Assembly (NCBI GenBank): GCA_040902885.1
Contig: JBBDWK010000012.1
Span: 1-44,925, forward strand
Source: JBBDWK01 sp040902885
Lineage (GTDB): Bacteria > Acidobacteriota > Terriglobia > Bryobacterales > Bryobacteraceae
Direction of reading: 5' to 3'
DNA: 44,925 bases
Part shown: in pieces, positions 33,579-42,269 of the stretch
How the letters are laid out: each line of letters starts with the position of its first letter
How positions within the stretch are numbered: the first letter of the stretch is position 1
Notes under the pieces: model-generated
What the model was told of the DNA's origin: nothing
Database searches by the model: none
Seen by the model: only the letters and a program-made list of their open reading frames with translations
Position numbers and translations under genes: made by a program

Positions 33579-35896
33579 GGTTCCCGAGTCCTCCTCATCT
33601 GAAAGGGTGCGCTCTCTATGATCCCATCTATCAGGACGGATATGCGGTAGTTCTCGCCAGCGGCTTTTTTCATGATCGACCGCACCACCGGCTTGTCGTA
33701 ATATTCCAGCCCGCGACCGAGGGCGTAGGTAAGAAGCTTTTCGGTTACTGTGGCGGCGAAGGCATCGGAGTAGCTGGCCAGGAGAAGCTTCTTCAGTCCG
33801 TCCGGTCCTTCAAACCGGGCGCCGTCCGGAAGCTGTCCGCTGGCATCGATCGCGGAGCCGCCATCCTTGGTCCGCCATCTGCCGATCGCGTCGTAGTTCT
33901 CCAGTGCAAAACCAATGGGATCCATCCGGGAGTGGCAAGACGCGCAGGTCGGGTCTGTCCGGTGTTGTTCCATCTGTTCCCGAATTGTCAGCGATTTTCC
34001 GTCTTCTCCGTGGGGCTTCAGCTCCGCGACATCCGGAGGGGGAGGCGGCGGTGGGGCGCCGAGCAGATTCTCGAGAATCCACTTGCCGCGCTGCACCACC
34101 GAAGTCCGATTGGGATACGAGGTCACGGTCAGAATGCTGCCTTGCCCCAGCAGCCCGCCCGGATTCGGATCGCTCACGGTCACCCTCCGAAACTGGGAAC
34201 CGTAAATCTTCGGTACGCCGTAGTGTTCGGCCAGCCGCTGGTTGAGAAACGTATAGTCCGCGGCCAGCAGATCGAGCACGCTGCGGTCCTCGCGCAAAAT
34301 GCTTTCAACGAACATCTCGGTCTCTCGCTGAAAGGACCGGCGCAAACTCTCGTCGAACGCGGAGAAGGCCTCCGGGTCCGGCTTCACCGTGGCCAGATTC
34401 CTCAGATGAAGCCACTGCCCGGCGAAATTGCTCACCAGCGCCTGGGAGCGACGGTCGTCCAGCATGCGGCGCACCTGCCGCCTCCGAACCTCCGGGTCCT
34501 TCAGCCTGCCTTGATCGGCGAGGTTCAGCAGCTCGTCGTCGGGAATGCTGCTCCAGAGGAAGAAGGAAAGCCGGGATGCCAGCTCGTGGTCGCCGATGCG
34601 ATACACCGTGCCCGGAGAGGCCTCTCTTGGATCCTGCTCCACGCGGAAGAGGAAGTCCGGGGACATCAGCATGGCCTGAAGCGCTTTTTCGATGCCGCGA
34701 TCGAAATCGCCTTCAGCGCGTCCTTTTCGATAGAAAGCGAGCAGGGGTTGGATGTCCGCGCCGGTGACCGGGCGGCGAAACGCCCTGCGGGTCAGTGTCG
34801 AAAGGATTCTCCGAGCGCAAGGCTCCTCGTCCTCCGGGGCCGCCGGCCGGCACACAAAAATCCGGGCCCGGCTCGGCGTGTCACCCCGGCCGGCTACTTG
34901 ATAAGGTCCGGCGATGGTCACCGCGCTCACATCCGGATTTGTGCCTGCTCTTCGCGGCACTTCGAAAAGCTTGAGCCTGGCGCCATCGAGTCGCAGGTCC
35001 ATCCGGGCCGGCAGTTCGAGCGGCATGGGACCGCCCTGATACGATGGCTCGCCGCGGCGCGCGGGAGCCTCGGCTTCCGCCTTCGCGGACTCTTTCAGGA
35101 AGGTCACGCCGACGGTGCGCAAGCCGGCCTTCACAGGCAGGCGCAAATCGTAGTCGGGCGGATTATCCGTTCCGCGGGTAGGCATCTTGATGCGGATCGC
35201 GTACTCGGCGTCGAGCGGGAAATAATATTGGAACGATAGCCCGCCCCTGGAATTGAACGGCAGATCGTAACTGACCCTCTCGTTTCGCGTGCCGCGCCTG
35301 AAGCTGCTCGGCGGATCCCGGAGAGGCAGAAACTGCTCTTCTTCGGGCTTCATCTTCGGATCGCCGACAGCGAGGCGGCTGATCCGCCGGGCCGCCGACA
35401 TGTACCTTTCCAGCAGAGCGGGAGACATCGACAGGACATCGGCGATGTTGTCGAACCCATAGCCGGAGTCATCCACGGGAAGCAGCGAGCCCGGCTGAAT
35501 GTCCAGGGCGAGAAGGTCGCGGATCGCGTTGCTGTACTCGGCGCGGTTCAGCCTGTGGACGGCCGGCCTGCCGGGATTTGGATTCGCTTCCGCGGCCCGG
35601 TCCAGTGCATCTTCGAGCCCGCTTGCGAACGAATGGGCAACTGCGGGATTCGGACGCGGAAGGCCGGGAGGCGGCATCTCGCCGGTGCGCACTTTCCGCA
35701 GAACTCGCTCCCATATGGCGGCCCCGTCGCCCACCTGGGCAAGGTCCAGACCCTCGAGCGAAACTCCTGCCGTCTTCAGCTTCTGATTGTGGCAGCCAAG
35801 GCAATACCGGTCGACGAGCGCGCGCCGCGCGGGAACCTGGGCGCTTGCCAAGGGCGCGATCGCTATAACAACAAGGACTGAGGCAGCCCGCCGCAC
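33575..35896 (-). CDS. DUF1592-family dihaem cytochrome (DUF1587/1592/1588/1585 architecture)
   Basis: A 773-residue exported protein with a signal peptide (MRRAASVLVVIAIAPLASAQ) and a haem-binding start YCLGCHN (32-38), as in planctomycete-type PSCyt1. The DUF1587-like segment LNRAEYSNAIRDLLALD follows. The DUF1595/DUF1592 part includes RRAFRRPVTGADI and LASRLSFFLWSSIPDDELL. The DUF1588/DUF1585 end carries a second haem motif CASCHSRMDPIGFALENYD (651-655) and the LLTYALGRGLEYYD block. The start is a GTG at 35896, 10 bp after the deacetylase stop. Such proteins are widespread with DUF1552 partners. An oxidative role in breakdown of polymers or secreted substrates is often guessed but unproven. 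Confidence 0.93.
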   Translation of the reverse strand: MRRAASVLVVIAIAPLASAQVPARRALVDRYCLGCHNQKLKTAGVSLEGLDLAQVGDGAAIWERVLRKVRTGEMPPPGLPRPNPAVAHSFASGLEDALDRAAEANPNPGRPAVHRLNRAEYSNAIRDLLALDIQPGSLLPVDDSGYGFDNIADVLSMSPALLERYMSAARRISRLAVGDPKMKPEEEQFLPLRDPPSSFRRGTRNERVSYDLPFNSRGGLSFQYYFPLDAEYAIRIKMPTRGTDNPPDYDLRLPVKAGLRTVGVTFLKESAKAEAEAPARRGEPSYQGGPMPLELPARMDLRLDGARLKLFEVPRRAGTNPDVSAVTIAGPYQVAGRGDTPSRARIFVCRPAAPEDEEPCARRILSTLTRRAFRRPVTGADIQPLLAFYRKGRAEGDFDRGIEKALQAMLMSPDFLFRVEQDPREASPGTVYRIGDHELASRLSFFLWSSIPDDELLNLADQGRLKDPEVRRRQVRRMLDDRRSQALVSNFAGQWLHLRNLATVKPDPEAFSAFDESLRRSFQRETEMFVESILREDRSVLDLLAADYTFLNQRLAEHYGVPKIYGSQFRRVTVSDPNPGGLLGQGSILTVTSYPNRTSVVQRGKWILENLLGAPPPPPPPDVAELKPHGEDGKSLTIREQMEQHRTDPTCASCHSRMDPIGFALENYDAIGRWRTKDGGSAIDASGQLPDGARFEGPDGLKKLLLASYSDAFAATVTEKLLTYALGRGLEYYDKPVVRSIMKKAAGENYRISVLIDGIIESAPFQMRRTREP

Positions 35897-35906
35897 ACCA
35901 CCTATT

Positions 35907-37226
35907 CTATCCCTTCTCGAGTCTCGCTACGCTCCCATTGGGTGCGATCCGATAGATCACGAACGTCTTGCCCCCTTCGCGGTGGACGGGAACCCAGCGT
36001 ACGTCGTCGCCTTGGCGGAATCTGACTACCTTCCAATCGGCGGGTATGGCCGTCCGGGCGGTCAGCGGCAGATCGTACAGCTTGGGATCCAGAGAATGGC
36101 TAACGGACACCTCGATGGCGTCGCCGGCCATGCGCGCCGTCACCTTGCTGTTCATGCGCTCCCGAGCGTACTTTGCCCCGTCCTGGAACGTGGCGACCCA
36201 CATGCGCCCCTCGCGCTCCCGGATGTAGTCGAAGTACGCCCTCACCGTCTCCGTGGGAAGCGCCTCGTATCCGATGCCTTCGATGCCGTGAAATACGAGG
36301 ACCAGCCAGACCCCGCCCTCGATGGACGTATCGACCCACCCTTTCATGGTTTCGAGCGGCGTGTCAGCGTGCGGACCGCGCTGCCACTGGACATACTCCC
36401 GCGTGGAGCTTTTCGGATCCCGCGAATCGCCGCGCATGATTCCATCCATGAAATCGTCCGACACCCAGTTGCGGGTCAATGGAACCCGCGACTCGGCAAA
36501 CGGCCGCACCCGTTCGTCGTGGATGCCATACGGACACTCGATCGAGAACGTATGGCGCGCGCCCATCTGCTCGCGAATATCCTCGATGGACTTCTCGATT
36601 TCATACACGTTGTTCGCTTCATCGAGCGCCGTCATATACGGATGCGTCACGGTGTGGCTGGCGAACTCGTGTCCCTGCGCGGCGAACCGGCGGAAATCGT
36701 CCCAAGTGAACCGGTCGCGAGTCCTTTCCCGCTCCCGCACCGCATACGTGGCGCCGCTCTGGTGGAGCTTGGCCATAAACCCGTCGACGGCGCGGCCCGC
36801 TTCGTCGAACTTGCCGTCTCGAATCAATCGGCCGAGCCGCTGCGCATTGAACTCGCCGATCTCTTCCACCCTCTGCGCCGTTCTCAGGTGGTTGAGCAAA
36901 GATGTCCGCTCGAACAGGTTCTCTTTGGTTGTGGGAACGCTCGCGCTCTCGCGGATGATGTCCATCATGGGCCGGCCGACGAAAGATGCCCGGTACCGCG
37001 ATCCGGGAATGTTGCCGGTCACGATGAAGAACGTCGCGGGCAAGCCTCGCTCGTTCAGGAGCGGAATCCCTATCCGGAATTGGTTAATGGAGGAGTCGTC
37101 GAAAGTCGGCGAGACGCATGCTTGCTTGCCGTCCTGCCACTTCGTGATCTCGGTATGCGGCGTTTCCTGGCCCCGCAGCGCCGCAACGAGCAGCAGGCCG
37201 ATCGCGATCCGTTCCTGTTTACGCAT
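35907..37226 (-). CDS. Secreted NodB-like polysaccharide deacetylase with large internal insertion
   Basis: A 439-residue protein with a short signal peptide (IAIGLLLVAALRGQ). CE4/NodB motif 1 is SPTFDDSS (39-46, D43-D44). Motif 2 is the metal site ASHTVTHPY (189-197, H191 and H195), preceded by FTWDDFRRFAAQGHE. About 100 residues (73-172) lie between GLPATFFIVTGN and that block, about twice the usual distance. The C-terminal beta region (about 355-439) is extra. NodB enzymes remove N- or O-acetyl groups from chitin-like, peptidoglycan or hemicellulose substrates. Its ATG overlaps the receptor stop in TGATG, so it is coupled to a TonB-dependent receptor. The substrate is unknown. Confidence 0.88.
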   Translation of the reverse strand: MRKQERIAIGLLLVAALRGQETPHTEITKWQDGKQACVSPTFDDSSINQFRIGIPLLNERGLPATFFIVTGNIPGSRYRASFVGRPMMDIIRESASVPTTKENLFERTSLLNHLRTAQRVEEIGEFNAQRLGRLIRDGKFDEAGRAVDGFMAKLHQSGATYAVRERERTRDRFTWDDFRRFAAQGHEFASHTVTHPYMTALDEANNVYEIEKSIEDIREQMGARHTFSIECPYGIHDERVRPFAESRVPLTRNWVSDDFMDGIMRGDSRDPKSSTREYVQWQRGPHADTPLETMKGWVDTSIEGGVWLVLVFHGIEGIGYEALPTETVRAYFDYIREREGRMWVATFQDGAKYARERMNSKVTARMAGDAIEVSVSHSLDPKLYDLPLTARTAIPADWKVVRFRQGDDVRWVPVHREGGKTFVIYRIAPNGSVARLEKG

Positions 37227-40200
37227 CAGTAGTAGAATTTGAAGGCCACCTGGAGCTCGCGCGGTCCGCGCCCGCTCGCGTAGCCGCCGATGACCCCAAA
37301 GCTATTGCTGCCGAAGGATGAGTCAGGCCTGCCAAAGCTCGGCGTGTTGGTCAGGTTGAACGACTCCAGCCGCAATTGAAGCGACTTTCGCTCCGCGAAA
37401 ACAAAGTTCTTCATCAGCGTGAAATCCCCGTTGCGGATTCCGAACGTGCGGTAATTGGGCAGCGTCCGCGCGGCCGTGCCGTAGGTGTCCGGCTCGGGTC
37501 TGGAAAATGCAGCCTCGTTGAAGTAGCCGTCGATGCGCTCCGCCGGCGACCCCAAAGTGCGCGGATCGCCGATATAGTTCGGACGCTGCGCTGCATCCCA
37601 CAGGACGCCCGATGCGAGGCCCGGGATGATCGGGTATCCGGAACTGAAGGTAAGGATCCCGCTCACCTCCCAGCCGCCCGTCAAGGCGTCGGCTATTCGG
37701 TTCATCTGGCGCCCGAATGTCCTGCCCCTGCCGAACGGCAACTGGTAATTGAAGCTAATCACCGCCCGCTGCGGGATATCCGACACGGAGACGGAGCGCT
37801 CGTGCCGGAGATTCTTCCAGTTCTGGAGGCCGGAGACGCCGCCGACATAGTTGACCTCGCTGTTGTTCACGTCCGAATCGCTGATCATCTTGGAGATTGT
37901 GTAATGTGCGATCACGGCCAGCCCTTGAGAGAATCTCTTCTCGTACTTGAACTGCACCGAATGATAGATCGAGTTGGCGATATTGGGTGTCGCGGGCCGT
38001 CCGACGGCCCCAGCGTGATGCGGGTAGTCCCGCAGGAGAAAGTGAGACTGCACCGTCGGCCGGCTCAGAAGCGACTGAGGACTCGTGACGATCCCGAAAA
38101 ACGGGTTCGGCACCTGCCGGTTGAGCTCGGTTCGTCCTATGTCCCAGTACACCGGATCCAGCTTGTTGCGGTTGTCCAGGACGTCGCCCGACGAACCGAA
38201 GTAGAGATGCGTGCCCTTGCTGCCGGCATAGTTGATTTCCACAACCCCGTTGCCCGGCGCCTCCCGCTGGATCGACAAGTTCCACTGCTGATACTGCGGG
38301 TTGAGCTGCTCCCGGACGTAGGCGTTGAAACCCAGGCCGAGATAAGCGAGAGGGTCCCCTCGCTCCGGCAGAGGAGTAAAGCCGACAGGGTAGGGGTTCT
38401 CGAGGCTTGCGAACCGCGTGAGGCTTCCATCCCGGCTCCATTCGATACCGGGCCTGACACGGAAGGCGGATCCGAGCTCGCCCGAGGTCGAGTGGCGGGA
38501 AGCGGTATAGAAGATCCCATAGCCGGCGCGAACCGACATTTTGTTGCCCAGAGCATAGGCGATCCCGATGCGCGGCTGCATATTGTTCCAATCCCCGTCG
38601 AACGCGCTGCGAATCTCATCGTCCACGAATCGCATCTGGCCTTTCAGATTGGGGAATTCCGGGACCTTGCCCCGGAGCGGAGAAGGCGCATCGAAGTCAT
38701 ACCAGTTGAGACGATCGAAGCGCTCCCGGCGCGGAGTTTCGAAATCGTAGCGCAGGCCCAGGTTCAGGGTGAGGTTCCGGGTGACTCTCCAGTCGTCCAT
38801 GAAGTAGACGCCGAAAAACTGCCCGTACATGGCCGTCGGCCACTCAAAACCATACTGTCCGCCGCTGCCCCAGCCGAGCAGCATGGAGGCGATGGCGTCG
38901 CCCTGGTTCGCGTTGGCCACCAGCGGGTTCTCGCCCGTCACGTTGCGGCTGAAGCTAAAGGTGCCCGCCTGGTAGCCGTGCTGATAGAAGTTTTCCTGGA
39001 TATTACGAACCTCGCTGCCCATCTTGATGGTGTGGCCGCCGGCGATCTTGGTCACGCCGCCCACCAGATTGCCCGAGGTTTCCCAGGCGTGAGTTTGCCC
39101 GAAAGAGGACCCGCCGATCGCCAGATAATTGGCCGGCGTAATATCTGGAAAGGCTCTGCGTCCGTTTTCGAGCATGTAGGCCGGAAACCCCAATGAGGTC
39201 TGGTCGAACCCGGCGCTGATGGGATCGCTGAACGTGGCCCTGCGAAGTATGCCGAACCGCGCGGTGACGACCGTCGTGGGGCTGTGGGTCCGGGTGATAT
39301 CGAAGACGAAATTCTGGCGGCGGCCGCTGCTGACGGAGGCCCGGTCCGCAATATTGCCGATCAGGTTGGGCGCGTTGGCGGATGTCCAGTTGACGCTGTA
39401 GCGCGAGGAGATGCGCATCTTTTCCCCGAGATTATGGTCGATCTTCCCGTCGATCCTTTCTCCATCGGCCTTGCGGATGCCCTGCGCAAAGAAATTGTTG
39501 ACGCGGGTGAAGGGCGCGCCCTCGGACGTAGGCGCGGGATAGAAAGCCAGAAGGTTCTTGGCCACCCTGGAATGCAGCGAAGCGGGGATTGCGTTGCCGG
39601 GGAAGGGACGCCGTAAAGTCTGACCGTTGGCTGCGGTGTACGTATCGAACGGGTTATAAATCGTAAAGAGCTGGCCGTTGGAACGGCGGGTGTCCGAGAA
39701 GTCGCCCGCGATTTGCTGCGCCGTGGGCACGGTGGAGAGAGTCGACGAGGGGTTAGTCTGACGGTCCCCTTCGTAGAGGACGAAAAAGAACGTCCGGTTC
39801 TTCCCATTATAGATCTTCGGGAAGAACACCGGCCCGCCGGCTGTGCCGCCGAAAACGTTGCGCTTGAAGTCGGGAATCGTCCGGCCGGCCCGGTTGGAGA
39901 AAAAGTCATTGGCGTTGAGCGCGGCATTGCGGTGGAACTCGTAAACCACGCCGTGCAGCTCGTTGGTCCCGCTCTTCGACACCATATTGATCAGCGCGCC
40001 GCCCGAGTTCCCGAACTCGGCGGCATAGAAGTTCGTTTGGACTTTGAACTCCTCGATCAGATCGACCGACGGCGTGTACTTCATCTCGGTAATGCCGCCG
40101 TTCTGGTCGATCCCACTCAGATTCATGCCGTCCAGCATCACGTCCGACGAATTGGCGCGAACGCCGTTGGCGACAAAGTTAACGCCGGACGAGCCGCCGG

Positions 40201-40693
40201 CGCTGTTTTCCGCTGGAATTATGCCGGCAGCCAGCGTAACCAGGACGAGCGGGTTGCGCGCCGCCAGCGGCGCCGAAAGAATAAACTTGTTTTCCACCAC
40301 CTGGCCCAGCGTGGCCGCGGTAGTGTTGAGCATGGGCGCGGCGCCCGTGACTTCAACGCTGGTTGCCAATTCCCCGACCGTCAATTCGACATTGATCGTC
40401 GCCTGCTGTTGGACGGCCAACTGAAAGGCCGGCTGCGTGTGTTTGCGGAAGCCGGGCGACTCGACTGTCAGGGCATACATGCCGGGAGGCAGCGCCGGCA
40501 GCACGTACCGGCCCGCCGAATCGGTCCTCGCAGCGTGCGGCACATTGCGATCGACATCCGTCAGGGTAATGGTTGCCGACGGGACCGCCGCTTGCGTGGT
40601 ATCGCTCACGGTTCCGCGCACCGACGCCGTATAAGACTGCGCCCAAGACAAAGTTGGGAGCGCAAAGAGTAACCCTACCCAAGGACTTTTCAT
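37226..40693 (-). CDS. TonB-dependent receptor, Oar-like, complete
   Basis: A 1155-residue outer-membrane receptor with signal peptide MKSPWVGLLFALPTLSWAQ. A carboxypeptidase-regulatory-like domain (about 20-105, ASVRGTVSDTTQAAVPSATI) precedes the plug (VNFVANGVRANSSDVMLDGM, SAEFGNSGG-like AAEFGNSGGALINMVSKSGTN). A long beta barrel follows and ends in the aromatic terminus LQVAFKFYY, which the BAM machinery recognises. I start at ATG 40693 with a GCGAGGAT ribosome site, not at an upstream frame from 40726. Its stop overlaps the deacetylase start (TGATG), tying transport to polymer processing. It would be energised by TonB-ExbBD. Its substrate is not evident. Confidence 0.95.
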   Translation of the reverse strand: MKSPWVGLLFALPTLSWAQSYTASVRGTVSDTTQAAVPSATITLTDVDRNVPHAARTDSAGRYVLPALPPGMYALTVESPGFRKHTQPAFQLAVQQQATINVELTVGELATSVEVTGAAPMLNTTAATLGQVVENKFILSAPLAARNPLVLVTLAAGIIPAENSAGGSSGVNFVANGVRANSSDVMLDGMNLSGIDQNGGITEMKYTPSVDLIEEFKVQTNFYAAEFGNSGGALINMVSKSGTNELHGVVYEFHRNAALNANDFFSNRAGRTIPDFKRNVFGGTAGGPVFFPKIYNGKNRTFFFVLYEGDRQTNPSSTLSTVPTAQQIAGDFSDTRRSNGQLFTIYNPFDTYTAANGQTLRRPFPGNAIPASLHSRVAKNLLAFYPAPTSEGAPFTRVNNFFAQGIRKADGERIDGKIDHNLGEKMRISSRYSVNWTSANAPNLIGNIADRASVSSGRRQNFVFDITRTHSPTTVVTARFGILRRATFSDPISAGFDQTSLGFPAYMLENGRRAFPDITPANYLAIGGSSFGQTHAWETSGNLVGGVTKIAGGHTIKMGSEVRNIQENFYQHGYQAGTFSFSRNVTGENPLVANANQGDAIASMLLGWGSGGQYGFEWPTAMYGQFFGVYFMDDWRVTRNLTLNLGLRYDFETPRRERFDRLNWYDFDAPSPLRGKVPEFPNLKGQMRFVDDEIRSAFDGDWNNMQPRIGIAYALGNKMSVRAGYGIFYTASRHSTSGELGSAFRVRPGIEWSRDGSLTRFASLENPYPVGFTPLPERGDPLAYLGLGFNAYVREQLNPQYQQWNLSIQREAPGNGVVEINYAGSKGTHLYFGSSGDVLDNRNKLDPVYWDIGRTELNRQVPNPFFGIVTSPQSLLSRPTVQSHFLLRDYPHHAGAVGRPATPNIANSIYHSVQFKYEKRFSQGLAVIAHYTISKMISDSDVNNSEVNYVGGVSGLQNWKNLRHERSVSVSDIPQRAVISFNYQLPFGRGRTFGRQMNRIADALTGGWEVSGILTFSSGYPIIPGLASGVLWDAAQRPNYIGDPRTLGSPAERIDGYFNEAAFSRPEPDTYGTAARTLPNYRTFGIRNGDFTLMKNFVFAERKSLQLRLESFNLTNTPSFGRPDSSFGSNSFGVIGGYASGRGPRELQVAFKFYY

Positions 40694-40744
40694 CTGCGTA
40701 TCCTCGCGTATCTGGGTGTTACTCACCCGTCTTTATTTGCGCGT

Positions 40745-40772
40745 AGTATACCTCAGCCTGGGCAACATGCAA
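40745..40772 (-). promoter_or_regulatory. Sigma-70-type promoter of the receptor-deacetylase-DUF1592-DUF1552-ankyrin operon
   Basis: On the minus strand TTGCAT (40767-40772) and TATACT (40745-40750) are 16 bp apart, giving a start near 40738 and a leader of about 45 nt before the receptor ATG. It is the only clear promoter seen upstream of the five genes. Confidence 0.6.
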
Positions 40773-40799
40773 CTAGATTTTGCGAGACAAAAGGCTTTG

Positions 40800-40822
40800 T
40801 TCCGCGGGAAGCGCGCCGCGAA
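40800..40822 (-). terminator. Possible terminator after the aldehyde dehydrogenase gene
   Basis: TTCGCGG and CCGCGGAA (minus strand) can pair with one bulge just after the aldehyde dehydrogenase stop. A second small hairpin and TTTTGT follow about 10 bases later. This is weaker than a textbook terminator, but it lies at the expected operon boundary. Confidence 0.35.
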
Positions 40823-40826
40823 TGTT

Positions 40827-42245
40827 CTAAACCTTCCACACCACCAGTTTCGGCTCGGTCATCTCTTCGATGGCATACTTGGGACCTTCGCGGCCCATGC
40901 CGCTCATTTTCACGCCGCCGTAAGGCATCTGGTCCACGCGATACTGCGGCACTTCGTTGATCAGGAATCCACCCACGTGGACCTTCCGCGCCGCGTAGAA
41001 CGCCTTCTGGATGTCGCGCGTATAGATGCCAGCCTGCAAACCATACTCCGAGGCGTTGACGCGCTGGATGGCTTCCTCCAGCGTCTCGTAGGAGTTCACG
41101 CCCACCACCGGCCCGAAGGCCTCGCGGCGGGAAAGCCCGGTCTGCGGCGGAACGTCGGTCAGGACGGCGGGTTCGATGGTCGCGCGCCGCCGGGATCCGC
41201 CCGTTTGCAGCGCCGCGCCCGCCTCCACAGCTTCGGCGATCCAACTCTCCACGCGCTCGGCCTCGCCCACCGAGATCAGGGAGCTGACGTCGGTGGAAGG
41301 ATCGTGCGGGTGGCCGATCGCCAGGCGGCGCGTGCCCTCCACCATGCGCTCCAGGAATTCGTCGCGGATACGCTGGTGCACGAAGATGCGCTGCACGGAG
41401 ATGCAGACCTGGCCGGAGTGGGCGAAGCTGCCGGCAACGCAGCGCGGCACGGCCTCGTCCAGGTCCGCATCGTCCTCGATGATAACGGCGGAATTCGACC
41501 CCAGCTCGAGCGTCACCCGCTTGAGTCCGGCGAGATTCCGGATGCGCAGGCCTACCTCGGCGCTTCCGGTGAAGGTGATCATGTTGACGCGAGGGTCGAG
41601 CACCAGCCGGTCGCCAATCACGCCGCCCGAACCGGTGATCACGTTCAGAGCGCCTTCCGGCAAGCCGCACTCGGCGAAAATTGCGGCCATTTTGATGCCG
41701 CTGATGGGAGTCGCCGTGGCGGGCTTATGCACCACGGCGTTGCCTCCGGCCAGCGCCGGGCCGATTTTGTGCATGGCCAGATTGAGCGGAAAGTTGAACG
41801 GCGTGATCGCGGCGATGACGCCCAGCGGCTCTCGGACGGTCATGCCCCAGCGGCCCTTTCCGGCCGGGGAGGCGTCCATGGGAACCGCTTCGCCGTGCAG
41901 CCTGTGGGCTTCTTCGGAGGAAAACAGGAGCGTTTGCGCGGCCCGGTCCACTTCGAGACGGGCTTCCTTGATGGGCTTGCCCGTTTCCGAGCTGACGGCC
42001 AGGGCCATCTCCTCGCGCCGCTCCAGCAGCTTGCGGTACGCCGAGCGGAGAATGGAAGAACGTTCGTCCAGGCTCAGCTCCCCCATCGCCGGAGCGGCCT
42101 GCAAGGCGGCGCCGATGGCGCGGTCCACTTCACCCTCGCCAGCCTGATATACGGTGCCTACTTCGGAACCATCGAAGGGCAACTCCACTTTGCGGGATTG
42201 CGGAGTTACCGCGGGCCGCCCCCCGATGTACATGGGGTACTCCAT
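40827..42245 (-). CDS. NAD(P)-dependent aldehyde dehydrogenase
   Basis: A 472-residue ALDH superfamily enzyme that oxidises an aldehyde to an acid. Catalytic residues are N151 in TPFNFPLN, K174 in VVHKPATA, E247 in LELGSNS and the nucleophile C281 in GQVCISVQR. The C-terminal QMPYGGVKMSGMGREGPKYA is typical. GQVCISVQR and the overall length resemble lactaldehyde/glyceraldehyde-3-phosphate (non-phosphorylating) or phosphonoacetaldehyde-type ALDHs, but the substrate cannot be set from sequence. It follows ahcY by 24 bp in the metK operon, with GGAGG 11 bp before the ATG. An aldehyde arising from methyl-cycle or sugar metabolism is conceivable. Confidence 0.93.
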   Translation of the reverse strand: MEYPMYIGGRPAVTPQSRKVELPFDGSEVGTVYQAGEGEVDRAIGAALQAAPAMGELSLDERSSILRSAYRKLLERREEMALAVSSETGKPIKEARLEVDRAAQTLLFSSEEAHRLHGEAVPMDASPAGKGRWGMTVREPLGVIAAITPFNFPLNLAMHKIGPALAGGNAVVHKPATATPISGIKMAAIFAECGLPEGALNVITGSGGVIGDRLVLDPRVNMITFTGSAEVGLRIRNLAGLKRVTLELGSNSAVIIEDDADLDEAVPRCVAGSFAHSGQVCISVQRIFVHQRIRDEFLERMVEGTRRLAIGHPHDPSTDVSSLISVGEAERVESWIAEAVEAGAALQTGGSRRRATIEPAVLTDVPPQTGLSRREAFGPVVGVNSYETLEEAIQRVNASEYGLQAGIYTRDIQKAFYAARKVHVGGFLINEVPQYRVDQMPYGGVKMSGMGREGPKYAIEEMTEPKLVVWKV

Positions 42246-42269
42246 AGCCGGATGGGCCTCCGGCCAGTC

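Noticed and set aside
37376..39196. Plus-strand open frame of 606 codons inside the TonB receptor
   Set aside because: It is antisense to a complete, well-supported receptor gene, with no promoter or ribosome site of its own.
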